Positions 33,368 through 42,254 of a stretch of DNA of 64,000 bases are shown here, piece by piece. Numbering within the stretch: position 1 is the first letter of the stretch; each line of letters starts with the position of its first letter. The stretch is from Chlamydiota bacterium (GTDB lineage: Bacteria > Chlamydiota > Chlamydiia > Chlamydiales > Rhabdochlamydiaceae). Below the pieces are notes generated by a model. It worked only from the letters and a program-made list of their open reading frames with translations. It did not search any database and was not told the DNA's origin. The DNA lies in assembly GCA_021772335.1 (NCBI GenBank), contig JAJFMD010000008.1:1-64000 (forward strand), written 5' to 3'. The position numbers and the translations under genes were made by a program.

Positions 33368-34690
33368 CTACTTTAGCAAATGAGCAAACGTCTTTTCTAA
33401 ATCAGAGTATGCGAACTCAGCTTTACTATCGAGCAGCTTTTGTGGCTTTGCCGCAATGCTAGCTAGTAGTACCTCATCAGCGAGATCTTTAAATAATATA
33501 CGCAATAGACCGGCAGGAACTTTTAATCGACAAGGGCGATGAAGGTGTTTTGCTAATGTATTGCAAAATTGTTTGTGACTCATGATATCAGGTGTTGCGA
33601 AATTAACTGGACCTGAAATGTGCTCTTGCATTAGGCAGTGATATAGTTGATAGATCAAATCATCAGTGCTAATCCAGCTAATCAAATGATCTCCCTGTCC
33701 TAATATTGCTCCTAGACCAATGTTAAAAGAGGGGAGTGTTTTTTTTAAGATCCCTCCTTTCGGATTTAGAACCATTCCAAAGCGCATAAGGACAGTGCGG
33801 TTTGAAAAATTCATCGCAGCCTCTTCCCAGCGAGAGCATACATCAGCTAAAAAACCTTTGCCTTGCGGTTGCTTTTCATCGATATGCTGATCTTGGCAAT
33901 TGCCATAATAACCGATTGCTGATGCATTGAGCAGAACAGGAGGTTTAGTTGTGCATTGATTAAGCTTCTCAATGAGTAGATTTGTACTTTGAAGACGGCT
34001 TGTTAAAATGCGCTCCTTTTTTCTTTTTGTCCATGGATGGTCAGCAATATTTTCACCACATAAATTGATGACTGCATCAAAACCTTCGAGATCCTTAGTA
34101 TTGAGATGATTTTGATTTGGGTTCCAAAAAATGACATCGTGTTGATGCGTTTTTTTACGAATGAGTCGTATGACTTTGTGGCCTGCAGCGCGCAAAAATG
34201 TGACAATTTCAGAGCCAATAAAACCATTGCTCCCTGCAATTAATATTCTCAGTTGTTTATCAGGATAGCGGTTAATACAAAGAAGGTCGTTTTTCATTGT
34301 CTCTTGTCTATAATGTAGAGCAGAGGTGATTTTTTTTTCTGTACTATGTTTAAAAGAGCGTTTTTGAAAGTCGAGCTCTTCTGTGATTTCACAGGAGTCA
34401 TCATCAAGGGGTTTAAGGCGGCAGTGATAGCTCCACTGTGTAAAGGGGATTTGTTCAACTGTAAAGCTCTCGTTTTGTTTATATTCCGATACTTTTAGAC
34501 GCCAAGGCAGGACAAGAGGCCCAAGATGATAAGAAAAGGTAATGCGGCTTCCTTCTTTGAGTGGTTCACAACTTTGAAAGCGGATCATATTTTCCCATGG
34601 CGGTTCTAGACGCCTAAAACTCTCAGCTCTAGATAGCCATTTAAAGGCTTTTTTACAGCTGACTGGAATAGTGGTTGTTGATGAAAACAT
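33368..34690 (-). CDS. Fused SRPBCC-epimerase (TIGR01777) protein
   Basis: Two domains: residues 1-145 are an SRPBCC ligand-binding fold (FSSTTTIPVSCKKAFKWLSRAESFRRLEPPWE), and residues 150-440 are a TIGR01777 atypical SDR/epimerase with RILIAGSNGFIGSEIVTFLRAAGH and the family ending in DEVLLAS...KLLDSKAEFAYSDLEKTFAHLL. The same fusion is known in many bacteria. The enzyme should bind NAD(P); the substrate is unknown. Seven bases after the TspO gene, so likely its operon partner. Confidence 0.85.
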   Translation of the reverse strand: MFSSTTTIPVSCKKAFKWLSRAESFRRLEPPWENMIRFQSCEPLKEGSRITFSYHLGPLVLPWRLKVSEYKQNESFTVEQIPFTQWSYHCRLKPLDDDSCEITEELDFQKRSFKHSTEKKITSALHYRQETMKNDLLCINRYPDKQLRILIAGSNGFIGSEIVTFLRAAGHKVIRLIRKKTHQHDVIFWNPNQNHLNTKDLEGFDAVINLCGENIADHPWTKRKKERILTSRLQSTNLLIEKLNQCTTKPPVLLNASAIGYYGNCQDQHIDEKQPQGKGFLADVCSRWEEAAMNFSNRTVLMRFGMVLNPKGGILKKTLPSFNIGLGAILGQGDHLISWISTDDLIYQLYHCLMQEHISGPVNFATPDIMSHKQFCNTLAKHLHRPCRLKVPAGLLRILFKDLADEVLLASIAAKPQKLLDSKAEFAYSDLEKTFAHLLK

Positions 34691-34697
34691 AGATTCC

Positions 34698-35237
34698 TTA
34701 ATTTAAAACGACAAACTGCCAGTTAAGAATTGCAGCAAACACAACCCAAACAAAATATGGCCAGAGAAGCATTGAAGCAATTCTCGATGTTTTCCAAAAG
34801 ACGATAATTGTAGCAAGTAGAAAAGGAATTAAAAGCAAAATATCGATCAATCCAAGGAGAGGATTTTGCATTTTAAAGAAAAACCAAGTCCAGAGAAAGT
34901 TCAGTCCAAGTTGAATAAAAAAAAGAGGCAATGCGCTTTTGGGTCTTTTAGGAGCGATCCAGATTAGCCATAGAGAGAAAGCGATCAGTATATAAAGAGC
35001 AGCCCAAACAGGGCCAAAAACTGCATCTGGAGGAGTGATGCTTGGTTTGATTAGTGTTTGATACCAGGTGTTGACACTTGTGCGCGTGGCTGCAGCTCCT
35101 GCTATTTGTACAAAGATCATAATTGCAAATGACAGTAAAAGGAGTACCCATTTTTCGGTTTTTTTTCTAAACATATTTGCTGATTCCTTCATGAGGGTTA
35201 GTAATAAAAATACTAGCTTCGTATGTATACGCATCAT
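34698..35237 (-). CDS. tspO: TspO/MBR family tryptophan-rich sensory protein
   Basis: Five-helix membrane protein that binds porphyrins and cholesterol-like molecules. WYQTLIKPSITPPDAVFGPVWAALYILIAFSLWLIW, NFLWTWFFFKMQNP and YFVWVVFAAILNWQFVVLN are the conserved Trp-rich elements. The 179 residues include about 25 extra N-terminal residues before the first helix; the ATG at 35177 (MFRKKTEKW) is an attractive alternative start. Downstream, seven bases away, is the SRPBCC-epimerase. Divergent from the RNA-repair operon with only 34 bases between starts. Confidence 0.85.
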   Translation of the reverse strand: MMRIHTKLVFLLLTLMKESANMFRKKTEKWVLLLLSFAIMIFVQIAGAAATRTSVNTWYQTLIKPSITPPDAVFGPVWAALYILIAFSLWLIWIAPKRPKSALPLFFIQLGLNFLWTWFFFKMQNPLLGLIDILLLIPFLLATIIVFWKTSRIASMLLWPYFVWVVFAAILNWQFVVLN

Positions 35238-35271
35238 ATACTGATTTTAAATTAATTTACCATATATGTAG

Positions 35272-35916
35272 ATGTCACAAGCAGTTTTTAAAAACAGAAC
35301 AGAAGCTGGTAAGGAGCTCGCAATTGCCTTAAGTAAATATCGCGAGTTAGACGATATTGTCGTTTTAGGGCTTGTGCGCGGTGGTGTTGTCATTGGCTGT
35401 GAAATCGCAGTAGAGCTTTCTTTGCCATTTGATGTCATTGTTGCTCGCAAACTTGGAGCACCGTTTAATCCCGAGCTTGGTATTGGAGCTATAGCAGGGG
35501 ATGTCAGTTACTATAATCAAGCATTAATCGATGATCTTGAAGTTTCAAAGGACTACTTAAAGCAAGAGACAAAAGATAAGCAGGAAGAAGCTGAGAAAAG
35601 GAGCTCCCTGTATCGAGGAAAATTTCCTCCTGTAAACTTGAAAGGTCAAACAGTGATCATTGCAGATGATGGTATTGCGACAGGCGTAACGATGCACGCT
35701 GCTATTCGCTATATTCGAAAGCAAAAGCCTGCAAAAATTATTCTTGCAGTTCCAGTTGGTGTTCCTCAAACAATTAGAAAACTTGAGAAGGAAGTTGAAG
35801 AGGTGATTTGTTTGCATTTGCCCATTTCAATGATGGCGGTAGGGCAGTTTTATGTCGATTTTGGACAAGTTACAGATCAGGAAGTGATTGCATTGATGCA
35901 AAAGGTGAGAGGGTAA
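35272..35916 (+). CDS. Phosphoribosyltransferase domain protein
   Basis: First gene of a five-gene operon. TVIIADDGIATGVTMHAAIRYIRKQKPAKI near residues 124-153 is the PRPP-binding loop of type I phosphoribosyltransferases, and VLGLVRGGVVIGCEIAVELSLPFDVIVARKLGAPFNPELGIGAI is the usual N-terminal half of this subgroup. In other bacteria this domain is often fused to, or next to, a dienelactone-hydrolase domain, as here. The physiological base is unknown. TAA and the next ATG overlap by one base, implying coupled translation. Confidence 0.8.
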   Translation: MSQAVFKNRTEAGKELAIALSKYRELDDIVVLGLVRGGVVIGCEIAVELSLPFDVIVARKLGAPFNPELGIGAIAGDVSYYNQALIDDLEVSKDYLKQETKDKQEEAEKRSSLYRGKFPPVNLKGQTVIIADDGIATGVTMHAAIRYIRKQKPAKIILAVPVGVPQTIRKLEKEVEEVICLHLPISMMAVGQFYVDFGQVTDQEVIALMQKVRG

Positions 35917-36563
35917 TGGAAAGAGAAATTAGTATTGATATTGGCGATCAAGATGTTGTGAAGGGTGATTTAATTTTGCCTGATCAAGCACAAGGACTAG
36001 TGATTTTCGCTCATGGTAGCGGAAGCTCTCGTCATAGTCGTCGCAATAGACAAGTTGCACAGCAGCTCAATCAAAAAAAACTCGCAACACTGCTCTTTGA
36101 TTTATTAACTGAAAATGAAGAAGTGATTGATCAGCAGACGATGCAATTGCGCTTTGACATTCCTCTTTTATCGAAGCGTTTAGAAAAAGTGATTGATGCG
36201 ATGGCAAAAGATAATCAAACAGCAAATTTGCCCATAGGATGTTTTGGGGCGAGCACAGGAGCTGCAGCAACGTTGATTGCCGCAAGCCATTTGCCCAAGT
36301 GCGTTAGAGCAATCGTTTCTAGAGGAGGCCGGCCTGATCTTGCTAAGCAGGAATTGAGCGGTGTTCAAGCACCGACGTTGTTAATTGTTGGCGGTCTAGA
36401 TTTGCCTGTGATTGAAATGAATAAAGAGGCTTACGATCTCTTGCAATGTGAAAAAAAACTCGAAATTGTACCGGGTGCCAGCCATCTATTTGAAGAGCCA
36501 GGGAAACTCGATCGCGTTTCAGAGCTTGCAAGTGATTGGTTTGTAAAGAAATTGGGGGAATAA
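35916..36563 (+). CDS. Dienelactone-hydrolase-like alpha/beta hydrolase
   Basis: A 215-residue alpha/beta hydrolase. GLVIFAHGSGSSRHSRRNRQVAQQL gives the oxyanion loop, IGCFGASTGAAATLIAA holds the nucleophile (Ser in GASTG), IVGGLDLPV the acidic residue and GASHLFEEPG the His. Start at ATG 35916, which overlaps the stop of the phosphoribosyltransferase by one base; longer readings from 35808 lie within that gene and are spurious. Its own stop overlaps the next ATG by one base. Substrate unknown. Confidence 0.8.
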   Translation: MEREISIDIGDQDVVKGDLILPDQAQGLVIFAHGSGSSRHSRRNRQVAQQLNQKKLATLLFDLLTENEEVIDQQTMQLRFDIPLLSKRLEKVIDAMAKDNQTANLPIGCFGASTGAAATLIAASHLPKCVRAIVSRGGRPDLAKQELSGVQAPTLLIVGGLDLPVIEMNKEAYDLLQCEKKLEIVPGASHLFEEPGKLDRVSELASDWFVKKLGE

Positions 36564-37051
36564 TGAAGATTTATCTAATGCAACACGGGATGGCTAATCC
36601 TTCTGCCATTGATCCAGAAGAAGGTTTGAGTTCTGAGGGTGAGATGACAATTGTGCAAAGTGGCATGGGATTAAAAAAACTCGGCGTAAAGATCGACGCT
36701 CTAGTCGCTTCTCCCAAAAAACGCTCGAAGCAGACTGCTCAATTGATCGCCGCAGCGTTAAACTATGCTGAAAATCAAATTATTGTGACTGAAAAGGCTA
36801 AACCAATGGCACTGGTGGAAGAATTGATCGATGAATTGGCCAATTTAAATAAGCAGCAAATTTTTATCGCAGGACATCTTCCCTCTCTGGTTGAGATTTC
36901 TTCGTTTTTGCTCTGCGAGCAGGGCAGAGTGATTGTTGATTTTTCTTATGGAGGATGTTTGGCAATAGAGTGTGAAGATCTTTTCTCCCATCACAGCAAG
37001 ATCTGCTGGTATTTGACTTCAGATCAACTCAAGATGATTGATGGCAATTGA
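36563..37051 (+). CDS. sixA: Phosphohistidine phosphatase SixA-like
   Basis: Histidine-phosphatase superfamily protein of 162 residues. The catalytic loop reads MQHGMANP (His in QHG, where many members have RHG), followed by DPEEGLSSEGE, ALVASPKKRSKQTAQ and FIAGHLPSL with the second His. SixA removes phosphate from phosphohistidine in proteins, but small relatives act on other phosphoesters. Start at ATG 36563, one base into the previous stop. Overlaps the next gene by 11 bases. Confidence 0.75.
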   Translation: MKIYLMQHGMANPSAIDPEEGLSSEGEMTIVQSGMGLKKLGVKIDALVASPKKRSKQTAQLIAAALNYAENQIIVTEKAKPMALVEELIDELANLNKQQIFIAGHLPSLVEISSFLLCEQGRVIVDFSYGGCLAIECEDLFSHHSKICWYLTSDQLKMIDGN

Positions 37052-37847
37052 TAAGCGACTTTTTTTTGCATTTTCTATTCATACTCCTTGGCCAGAAAAC
37101 TTGCCTCCCGGCAGAATTATTGAAGAAAATAATCGTCATATGACCTTTGTGTTTTTGGGAAACCAAAATCCCGAAACACTCTTAAATCAAATCGATGATC
37201 TGCCTCATCCCTCTTTCTCAATTGGCAAAACAGGTAAATTTTCAGAGTGCTGTTTCTTGCCCAAAAAAGAAGCGAATACGGCCTCTTGGGAGGGGAATTG
37301 GTTTAATAATGGCAGTCAAGTGGAGAGTTATCACAATAAGCTCGTTCAAGCTTTAATGTCTCAAGGGTATAGCCTCAATCGCCGTTCTGATACGTTCTTC
37401 CCTCACGTCACTATTGCCAGGCGTCCTTTTAATAAGGAGGAATGGCTAGAGGCCTTTACCCAGCTACCTTTTTATCTCAAAGAGTTTCATCTACTTGAAA
37501 GCTTAGGTCACTCACAATATCGCTCATTGTGGAATGTGCCATTTTTGCATCCTTTTGATGAATTTGAACATACTGCAGATATTGCATTTACGATTCGAGG
37601 AGAGACATTAACAGAGCTCTATGCCAATGCGGCTACTGCACTCTGCTTTGAATATCCTGCGATGACATCTTTTGTCAATATCGTTAAAAAACCGCAATCA
37701 TTAGAAGAATTGATTCAGCTTCTCAATCATCACCTTTTTGAGATTGATTGTCAGATAGGTGTTCCTTTTAAGGCAGTGAGTTATTCAGGTAAAATGAAAG
37801 AGACCAATGCTCGTTTTTATGAGTGGGAGATGATTGTCGATGTCTAA
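37041..37847 (+). CDS. ThpR (2',3'-cyclic phosphodiesterase) fused to archease
   Basis: A natural two-domain fusion. Residues 1-175 are a 2H phosphoesterase of the ThpR/LigT RNA-ligase type: HMTFVFLG and HVTIARRPF supply the two His-x-Thr motifs that open RNA 2',3'-cyclic phosphates. Residues about 176-268 are an archease: FDEFEHTADIAFTIRGETLTELYANAATAL, then KAVSYSGKMKETNARFYEWEMIVDV, ending in the metal-binding Asp. The archease part is shortened by roughly 40 residues in the middle. Archease activates RtcB, whose gene follows with an eight-base overlap. The ATG at 37041 is preferred over the TTG three bases earlier. Confidence 0.85.
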   Translation: MAIDKRLFFAFSIHTPWPENLPPGRIIEENNRHMTFVFLGNQNPETLLNQIDDLPHPSFSIGKTGKFSECCFLPKKEANTASWEGNWFNNGSQVESYHNKLVQALMSQGYSLNRRSDTFFPHVTIARRPFNKEEWLEAFTQLPFYLKEFHLLESLGHSQYRSLWNVPFLHPFDEFEHTADIAFTIRGETLTELYANAATALCFEYPAMTSFVNIVKKPQSLEELIQLLNHHLFEIDCQIGVPFKAVSYSGKMKETNARFYEWEMIVDV

Positions 37848-39264
37848 TTTAAAAGAGATCAAACCTTCTACCTATCTTTTGCCAAAAACAGGAGGAATGC
37901 GCGTTCCAGGTTTGGTGATTGCAACAACACAGATGCTTGAAAATCCAGAAATTGAAAAACCTCTCGATCAGGTGCGCAATGTCGCATATCTTCCTGGAAT
38001 TGTCGGTTACAGTATTGCGATGCCCGATATCCATTGGGGTTATGGCTTTCCTATTGGCGGCGTTGCTGCAATGGATATTAATCAAGGCGTGATTAGTCCT
38101 GGCGGAGTTGGCTATGATATTAATTGCGGTGTACGTTTAGCGATTGTCAATGAGCAGTATAAAAATCTTTCTCAGGATAATTGTGAAAAGTTAATAGCGG
38201 AGATTTTTCGCTCTATACCAGCTGGTGTTGGTCATGGTCAGCATGGAAAGGGATTAAGCGATAGCGATTATAAGGAGTTGATTGCCAAAGGAGCAAAATG
38301 GTCGATCGAACAGGGATTTGGTCTTGAACACGATCTTGAGCATATGGAGAGTTATGGCTGCATTGATGGAGGAGATTTAAGCGCGGTGTCTTCTCATGCG
38401 CGCGATAGAGGGAGAAAGCAATTAGGTTCAGTTGGCTCAGGCAACCATTTTGTAGAAATTGGTTATGTTGGTGATCTTGTTGATCGAGAAATTGCAAGTG
38501 CTTGGGGCGTTGAACTCGATCAGATCTATGTGCTTATTCATAGTGGATCACGTGGCTTTGGTCATCAGGTTTGCCAAGATACACTCGATGATTTTGTATC
38601 AAAGGGGTATGCAAAATCACTTCCAGACAGACAGCTTGTTGCTGCTCCAATTCAGAGCGAAGATGGCAAGCGCTATTTTGCAGCGATGGCTGCTGCTGCT
38701 AATTACGCTTTTAATAATAGACAGCAAATTTTACATGCTGTGCGTAAGGCATTCCATTCTATTTTAGGCATAAAAGATCAAGATGTCCGCCTAATCTATG
38801 ATGTTTGTCACAATATTGCGAAGTTTGAAGAACATGAATTCGAAGGGAAAAAGACAAAAGTATGTGTGCATCGCAAAGGAGCAACACGTGCATTTGGACC
38901 TAAACATCCCGAACTTGCACCCATTTTTCAATCTACAGGACAGCCGGTGCTTGTTCCTGGCGATATGCAGCGGTGCAGTTATTTGATGGCAGGACTTGGG
39001 AATTCTCTGACTTGGAGCAGCTCTTGTCATGGAGCGGGAAGAGCGCGCAGTCGTGTAAAGTCAAGGCATGCTTGGGAGGGAAAAGATTTAAAACGTCATA
39101 TGCGGGATCAAGGAATCATCGTTGCTGCATCTTCCTACCGAACGATAGCAGAAGAGATGCCTGATGCTTATAAAGATGTTAGCGAAGTTGTGCAAGCTGT
39201 AGAAGCTGCAGACCTCGCTAAAATTGTTGCGAAATTTATTCCCCGAATGGTCTTAAAGGGTTAG
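37840..39264 (+). CDS. rtcB: RNA-splicing ligase RtcB
   Basis: GTP- and Mn2+-dependent ligase that joins RNA 2',3'-cyclic phosphate or 3'-phosphate ends to 5'-OH ends, in RNA repair or tRNA recovery. Metal and active-site signatures: GYDINCGVRL, SVGSGNHFVEIG, HSGSRGFGHQV, YDVCHNIAK, HRKGATRAFGP and SSCHGAGRARSR, the last with the guanylated His. Length of 474 residues is full. The start at ATG 37840 overlaps the archease gene, which is the expected partner. The 3' end overlaps a convergent phosphatase gene by four bases. Confidence 0.95.
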   Translation: MSNLKEIKPSTYLLPKTGGMRVPGLVIATTQMLENPEIEKPLDQVRNVAYLPGIVGYSIAMPDIHWGYGFPIGGVAAMDINQGVISPGGVGYDINCGVRLAIVNEQYKNLSQDNCEKLIAEIFRSIPAGVGHGQHGKGLSDSDYKELIAKGAKWSIEQGFGLEHDLEHMESYGCIDGGDLSAVSSHARDRGRKQLGSVGSGNHFVEIGYVGDLVDREIASAWGVELDQIYVLIHSGSRGFGHQVCQDTLDDFVSKGYAKSLPDRQLVAAPIQSEDGKRYFAAMAAAANYAFNNRQQILHAVRKAFHSILGIKDQDVRLIYDVCHNIAKFEEHEFEGKKTKVCVHRKGATRAFGPKHPELAPIFQSTGQPVLVPGDMQRCSYLMAGLGNSLTWSSSCHGAGRARSRVKSRHAWEGKDLKRHMRDQGIIVAASSYRTIAEEMPDAYKDVSEVVQAVEAADLAKIVAKFIPRMVLKG

Positions 39265-40079
39265 GCGAATATATTGTCCACTTGATCGTTATATTCATCT
39301 GCGAGTTCGGATATAATCGTTTGTTCAAATTGTCGAAGAGCTTCAAGCTGGATGCCATTAATATTAATTGGCCTTATCGCCTTCATCTTGGCAACCGCTA
39401 GCTCCACATTCATATATTGGTATTTAATGTAATAAGCTGCGACAAGACTTGCACTACGTCCTTTACCCATTTTGCAATGGATGTAAATCGGCATATTTGC
39501 AGTGACATGCTCATGAATTAAGTCAGCACCGCGATTTAAATCCTCTTGTGACACTTGCGTTTTATCCGGTGTTGTCAAGTAGTGAACAGTGAATTTTTCT
39601 TCGGTTGCTTCTTTTGATGCGGGATGGCCTATAATCGCGGTCTTTTTGTATTCCCAATCTTGAACCATTGAAATCATTGTTTTGACTCCTGCTTTTTCGA
39701 GCTTCTCAAGATGGCTAAAGTTGCGCAATGGCAGACCTCCTAAATAGATATTAGGCTCGATCTGATGCCACTGCTTCTTAGCTGTCCAAGGAAGAAATGT
39801 AAGGGAAATATCATGGCGCATATGATGTTTTTTCAGCTTTTGAATAGTAAAAATCGCAATTCCTAAAGTTAAAATAATTGGAAGAATGAGAGGGAGCAGA
39901 ACAGGCATTGCTATTGCTACTGCTGTAAAGGTAATTGCTGCTACACCTAATGCTGCGGTCCAAAAAAGAGGGCTCATTGCAAGACGTTTGATTAGAGGAT
40001 CAGATTTTTCTCTTGGAGACTCTTCCAGTTTATATTGATCAGTTGTCTGATTTAGTTCTATTCTTAATAAATCTGTCAT
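39261..40079 (-). CDS. PTPMT1-like phosphatase with bilobed membrane anchor, copy 1
   Basis: Residues about 35-82 form a double hydrophobic stretch with little loop; the rest is a dual-specificity phosphatase. IHCKMGKGRSASLVAAYYI is the CX5R loop, and the flanking IYLGGLPLRNF, MVQDWEY and RPININGIQLEALRQFEQ closely resemble PTPMT1, the mitochondrial phosphatidylglycerophosphate phosphatase. The start at 40079 has AAGG upstream; the earlier 40121 start is less likely. It may dephosphorylate a phospholipid at the bacterial membrane, or, if the bilobed stretch is Inc-like, act on the host side of the inclusion. Paralogous to the next gene. Confidence 0.75.
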   Translation of the reverse strand: MTDLLRIELNQTTDQYKLEESPREKSDPLIKRLAMSPLFWTAALGVAAITFTAVAIAMPVLLPLILPIILTLGIAIFTIQKLKKHHMRHDISLTFLPWTAKKQWHQIEPNIYLGGLPLRNFSHLEKLEKAGVKTMISMVQDWEYKKTAIIGHPASKEATEEKFTVHYLTTPDKTQVSQEDLNRGADLIHEHVTANMPIYIHCKMGKGRSASLVAAYYIKYQYMNVELAVAKMKAIRPININGIQLEALRQFEQTIISELADEYNDQVDNIFA

Positions 40080-40166
40080 TTTACCAGCCTTTTTAATTAT
40101 GATTAAAAAATATAGTAACAAGGTTTGTTGTATTAGTAAAGTAAAATATTTATTATATAGTTTTAA

Positions 40167-40859
40167 TTATGAGAATTTAGAAAGAGTTGCTTTTTGTTGG
40201 CCGGTGAGCTTTATTTTCCTCTTAACTTTTACATAATCAATGGCTTCCATAAGATCCATCCCTTCGCATCGCATTAAATAGGCTATAACAGCGCTTACGC
40301 TGCGCCCTTTGCCCATTTTACAATGTACATAGACGATTCCATCATGATCAATTTCGCTTTCTATAGCTTTAACAGACTTATTAAGAACGGCTTGCGAAAG
40401 TGGTTTCTTGTCTTGGGTTGGGAGGTGAATGTGCTTAATGCCCATTTCTTTGATCTTTTTCGTCGTCGCAGCCCTGTGTCCCGGTAGGCGTTGGTCAAAT
40501 TCCCAATCCTCTGTAAATGAAACGATTGCTGTGACCCCTTCCTTCTCTTGTAAAATCTCGAGGTGTTGAAGGGAATCGAGAGGTAGGCTTCCTAGAATAA
40601 GATGATCGGTAATATGGGTCCAATGAGGCCTTTTACGCCACAAGGCGAATAAGAGTACAATTTCGTGATGAATTGCCGGAAAATTAATCAAAGAGAAGGC
40701 TATAAAACCAATCAGTACAATCCAAGCTACTCTATAGAGAATAGCTTGATGGCATAAGATTGCTGCTACAAAAAGCGCAATCACAACAAATAGAAAGATC
40801 AGAAATGCAGGAAATAGACTTTTTGGGGTTTTAGGTTTTTGTTTGAAAAATCTGATCAT
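40167..40859 (-). CDS. PTPMT1-like phosphatase with bilobed membrane anchor, copy 2
   Basis: A 230-residue paralog of the previous gene. The N-terminus is basic (MIRFFKQKPKTPK), then two adjacent hydrophobic helices at about 14-60, then WTHITDHLILGSLPLDSL, SFTEDWEFD and VHCKMGKGRSVSAVIAYLM with the catalytic Cys and Arg of CX5R. The PTPMT1-type Glu-rich EEYE motif appears as TEDWEF. Two tandem copies, 87 bases apart, suggest either two substrates or a lipid and a protein target. It overlaps the upstream exported glycosyltransferase gene by 29 bases, so transcription is probably shared. Confidence 0.75.
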   Translation of the reverse strand: MIRFFKQKPKTPKSLFPAFLIFLFVVIALFVAAILCHQAILYRVAWIVLIGFIAFSLINFPAIHHEIVLLFALWRKRPHWTHITDHLILGSLPLDSLQHLEILQEKEGVTAIVSFTEDWEFDQRLPGHRAATTKKIKEMGIKHIHLPTQDKKPLSQAVLNKSVKAIESEIDHDGIVYVHCKMGKGRSVSAVIAYLMRCEGMDLMEAIDYVKVKRKIKLTGQQKATLSKFS

Positions 40860-42126
40860 TTGCGTTTAATAACTTATTTTGCATCTTATCAATAATAAAC
40901 ACCTTATATCTTCGCGATAATGTATTTATTAGTTCATTACTTGAGTGTAAGTTTTTATTGATAAAAATCAAGCTTTCTTCAGGAATTTGATCTTCTAATT
41001 CTAAAAGGGTACTCAATTGGATAAAGTTGTATCTGGATTTATAAAATCTTTGGAAAAATTGATTGAGTGCTTTATTAAAGGGGCTATCTAAATTCCCAAC
41101 GACATTAATACTAATATCCGAATAGTTTCTTAATAACTGTTCAATTAGAAAACAGTTTTCAAAACCAATAAATGTAGAATTTTTAGATTTATCGTCTATA
41201 TTCAAATTAGAGAATAACCCAGATTGGTTTATTTGAGCATTTGTAATTTTGTCATCATCAAATCCGTAAATTCCTAAATAGTGTTTAAGATCTATAGCAT
41301 AAGGATTATCGATTGCTTTATTACTAAACGAATCAAGAAGTTCCTTAAGTATATTGATTTCTGTTTGTAAACAATGGAAATGAAGGACGAAATCTCCTTC
41401 TTGCCATTTAAATATAGGTTTGAGTTCTTTAGCTATTTTTGGTGAGGGATAATTTGGATGATTATATTTAATTGGAAATATATGGGAATTCATCTCTCTT
41501 CCCGCCATGATTTTAGTTTTTCTTCTTAACTCTACGTTGTCTCGATGTTCTAGTAGAAAAGCTTTATTATCTGTTAATTGATCTGGCCAACCTTGAGGAG
41601 TTTCCGTGCGCGAAAATAATTGATCGATTAATTTTAAGTTCCATGGGCAACATTTCATTAGAAATACGCTAGTTTGAACAACAGGAATTATATCTTCTCC
41701 AAATTTTTGCATGGGAACAAGGGAATTTCCAATAGTTAGAGCATAGTGTGATGAGTTGTTTGCATCACTCCATTTAACCGGAACAATCACATTGTAGTTT
41801 TCATCGATCAGATCTTCAACTTTAATTCCTTGGTTCATAATAAGTGCATCAGCATCGATCCAGAAAATCCATTTATATTGATTGGATTTCATGATATTTT
41901 TTATTGCCTTTAGTTTGCTCCATGTTAAATTTTTCGATGGATCAAGACCTTTTTTTAAACAATAAAAGTCGTAATTATGCTTTTTGCAGTAGAGTTGTTT
42001 ATTTTTGATTGAAGTTTGTACAGCTTCTTGATAGTCATCACCAATTGCCATAGTTACAACAGCGATGTCGCTAGAAATTAGAGATAAGGGAAATAATAGA
42101 ATGAGAAATAGCTTAGAAATATTCAT
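40831..42126 (-). CDS. Exported GT34-like (GMA12/MNN10) glycosyltransferase
   Basis: A 431-residue protein with a signal peptide (MNISKLFLILLFPLSLISS). IAVVTMAIGDDYQEAVQTSIKNKQLYCKKHNYDFY and KWIFWIDADALIMNQG, with the metal-binding Asp91-Ala-Asp93, match the GT34 galactosyl/mannosyltransferases of the Golgi. The first about 260 residues are the catalytic domain. The last 150 (FIGFENCFLIEQLL...FIINKNLHSSNELINTL) form a separate domain I cannot place. Export is inferred from the signal. It is the first gene of a trio with the two PTPMT1-like phosphatases. Confidence 0.75.
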   Translation of the reverse strand: MNISKLFLILLFPLSLISSDIAVVTMAIGDDYQEAVQTSIKNKQLYCKKHNYDFYCLKKGLDPSKNLTWSKLKAIKNIMKSNQYKWIFWIDADALIMNQGIKVEDLIDENYNVIVPVKWSDANNSSHYALTIGNSLVPMQKFGEDIIPVVQTSVFLMKCCPWNLKLIDQLFSRTETPQGWPDQLTDNKAFLLEHRDNVELRRKTKIMAGREMNSHIFPIKYNHPNYPSPKIAKELKPIFKWQEGDFVLHFHCLQTEINILKELLDSFSNKAIDNPYAIDLKHYLGIYGFDDDKITNAQINQSGLFSNLNIDDKSKNSTFIGFENCFLIEQLLRNYSDISINVVGNLDSPFNKALNQFFQRFYKSRYNFIQLSTLLELEDQIPEESLIFINKNLHSSNELINTLSRRYKVFIIDKMQNKLLNANDQIFQTKT

Positions 42127-42254
42127 TGTAGATCCTGAGTTAAAAGAGTCATTGCAAATTCAATTTTAGTATCGGATTTGCACTTTGATAGAAGGCATTT
42201 CCAAAGCAAATTTACAAATGATCACAGTTCATAGCGCGATTCTTGTAGCACTAT

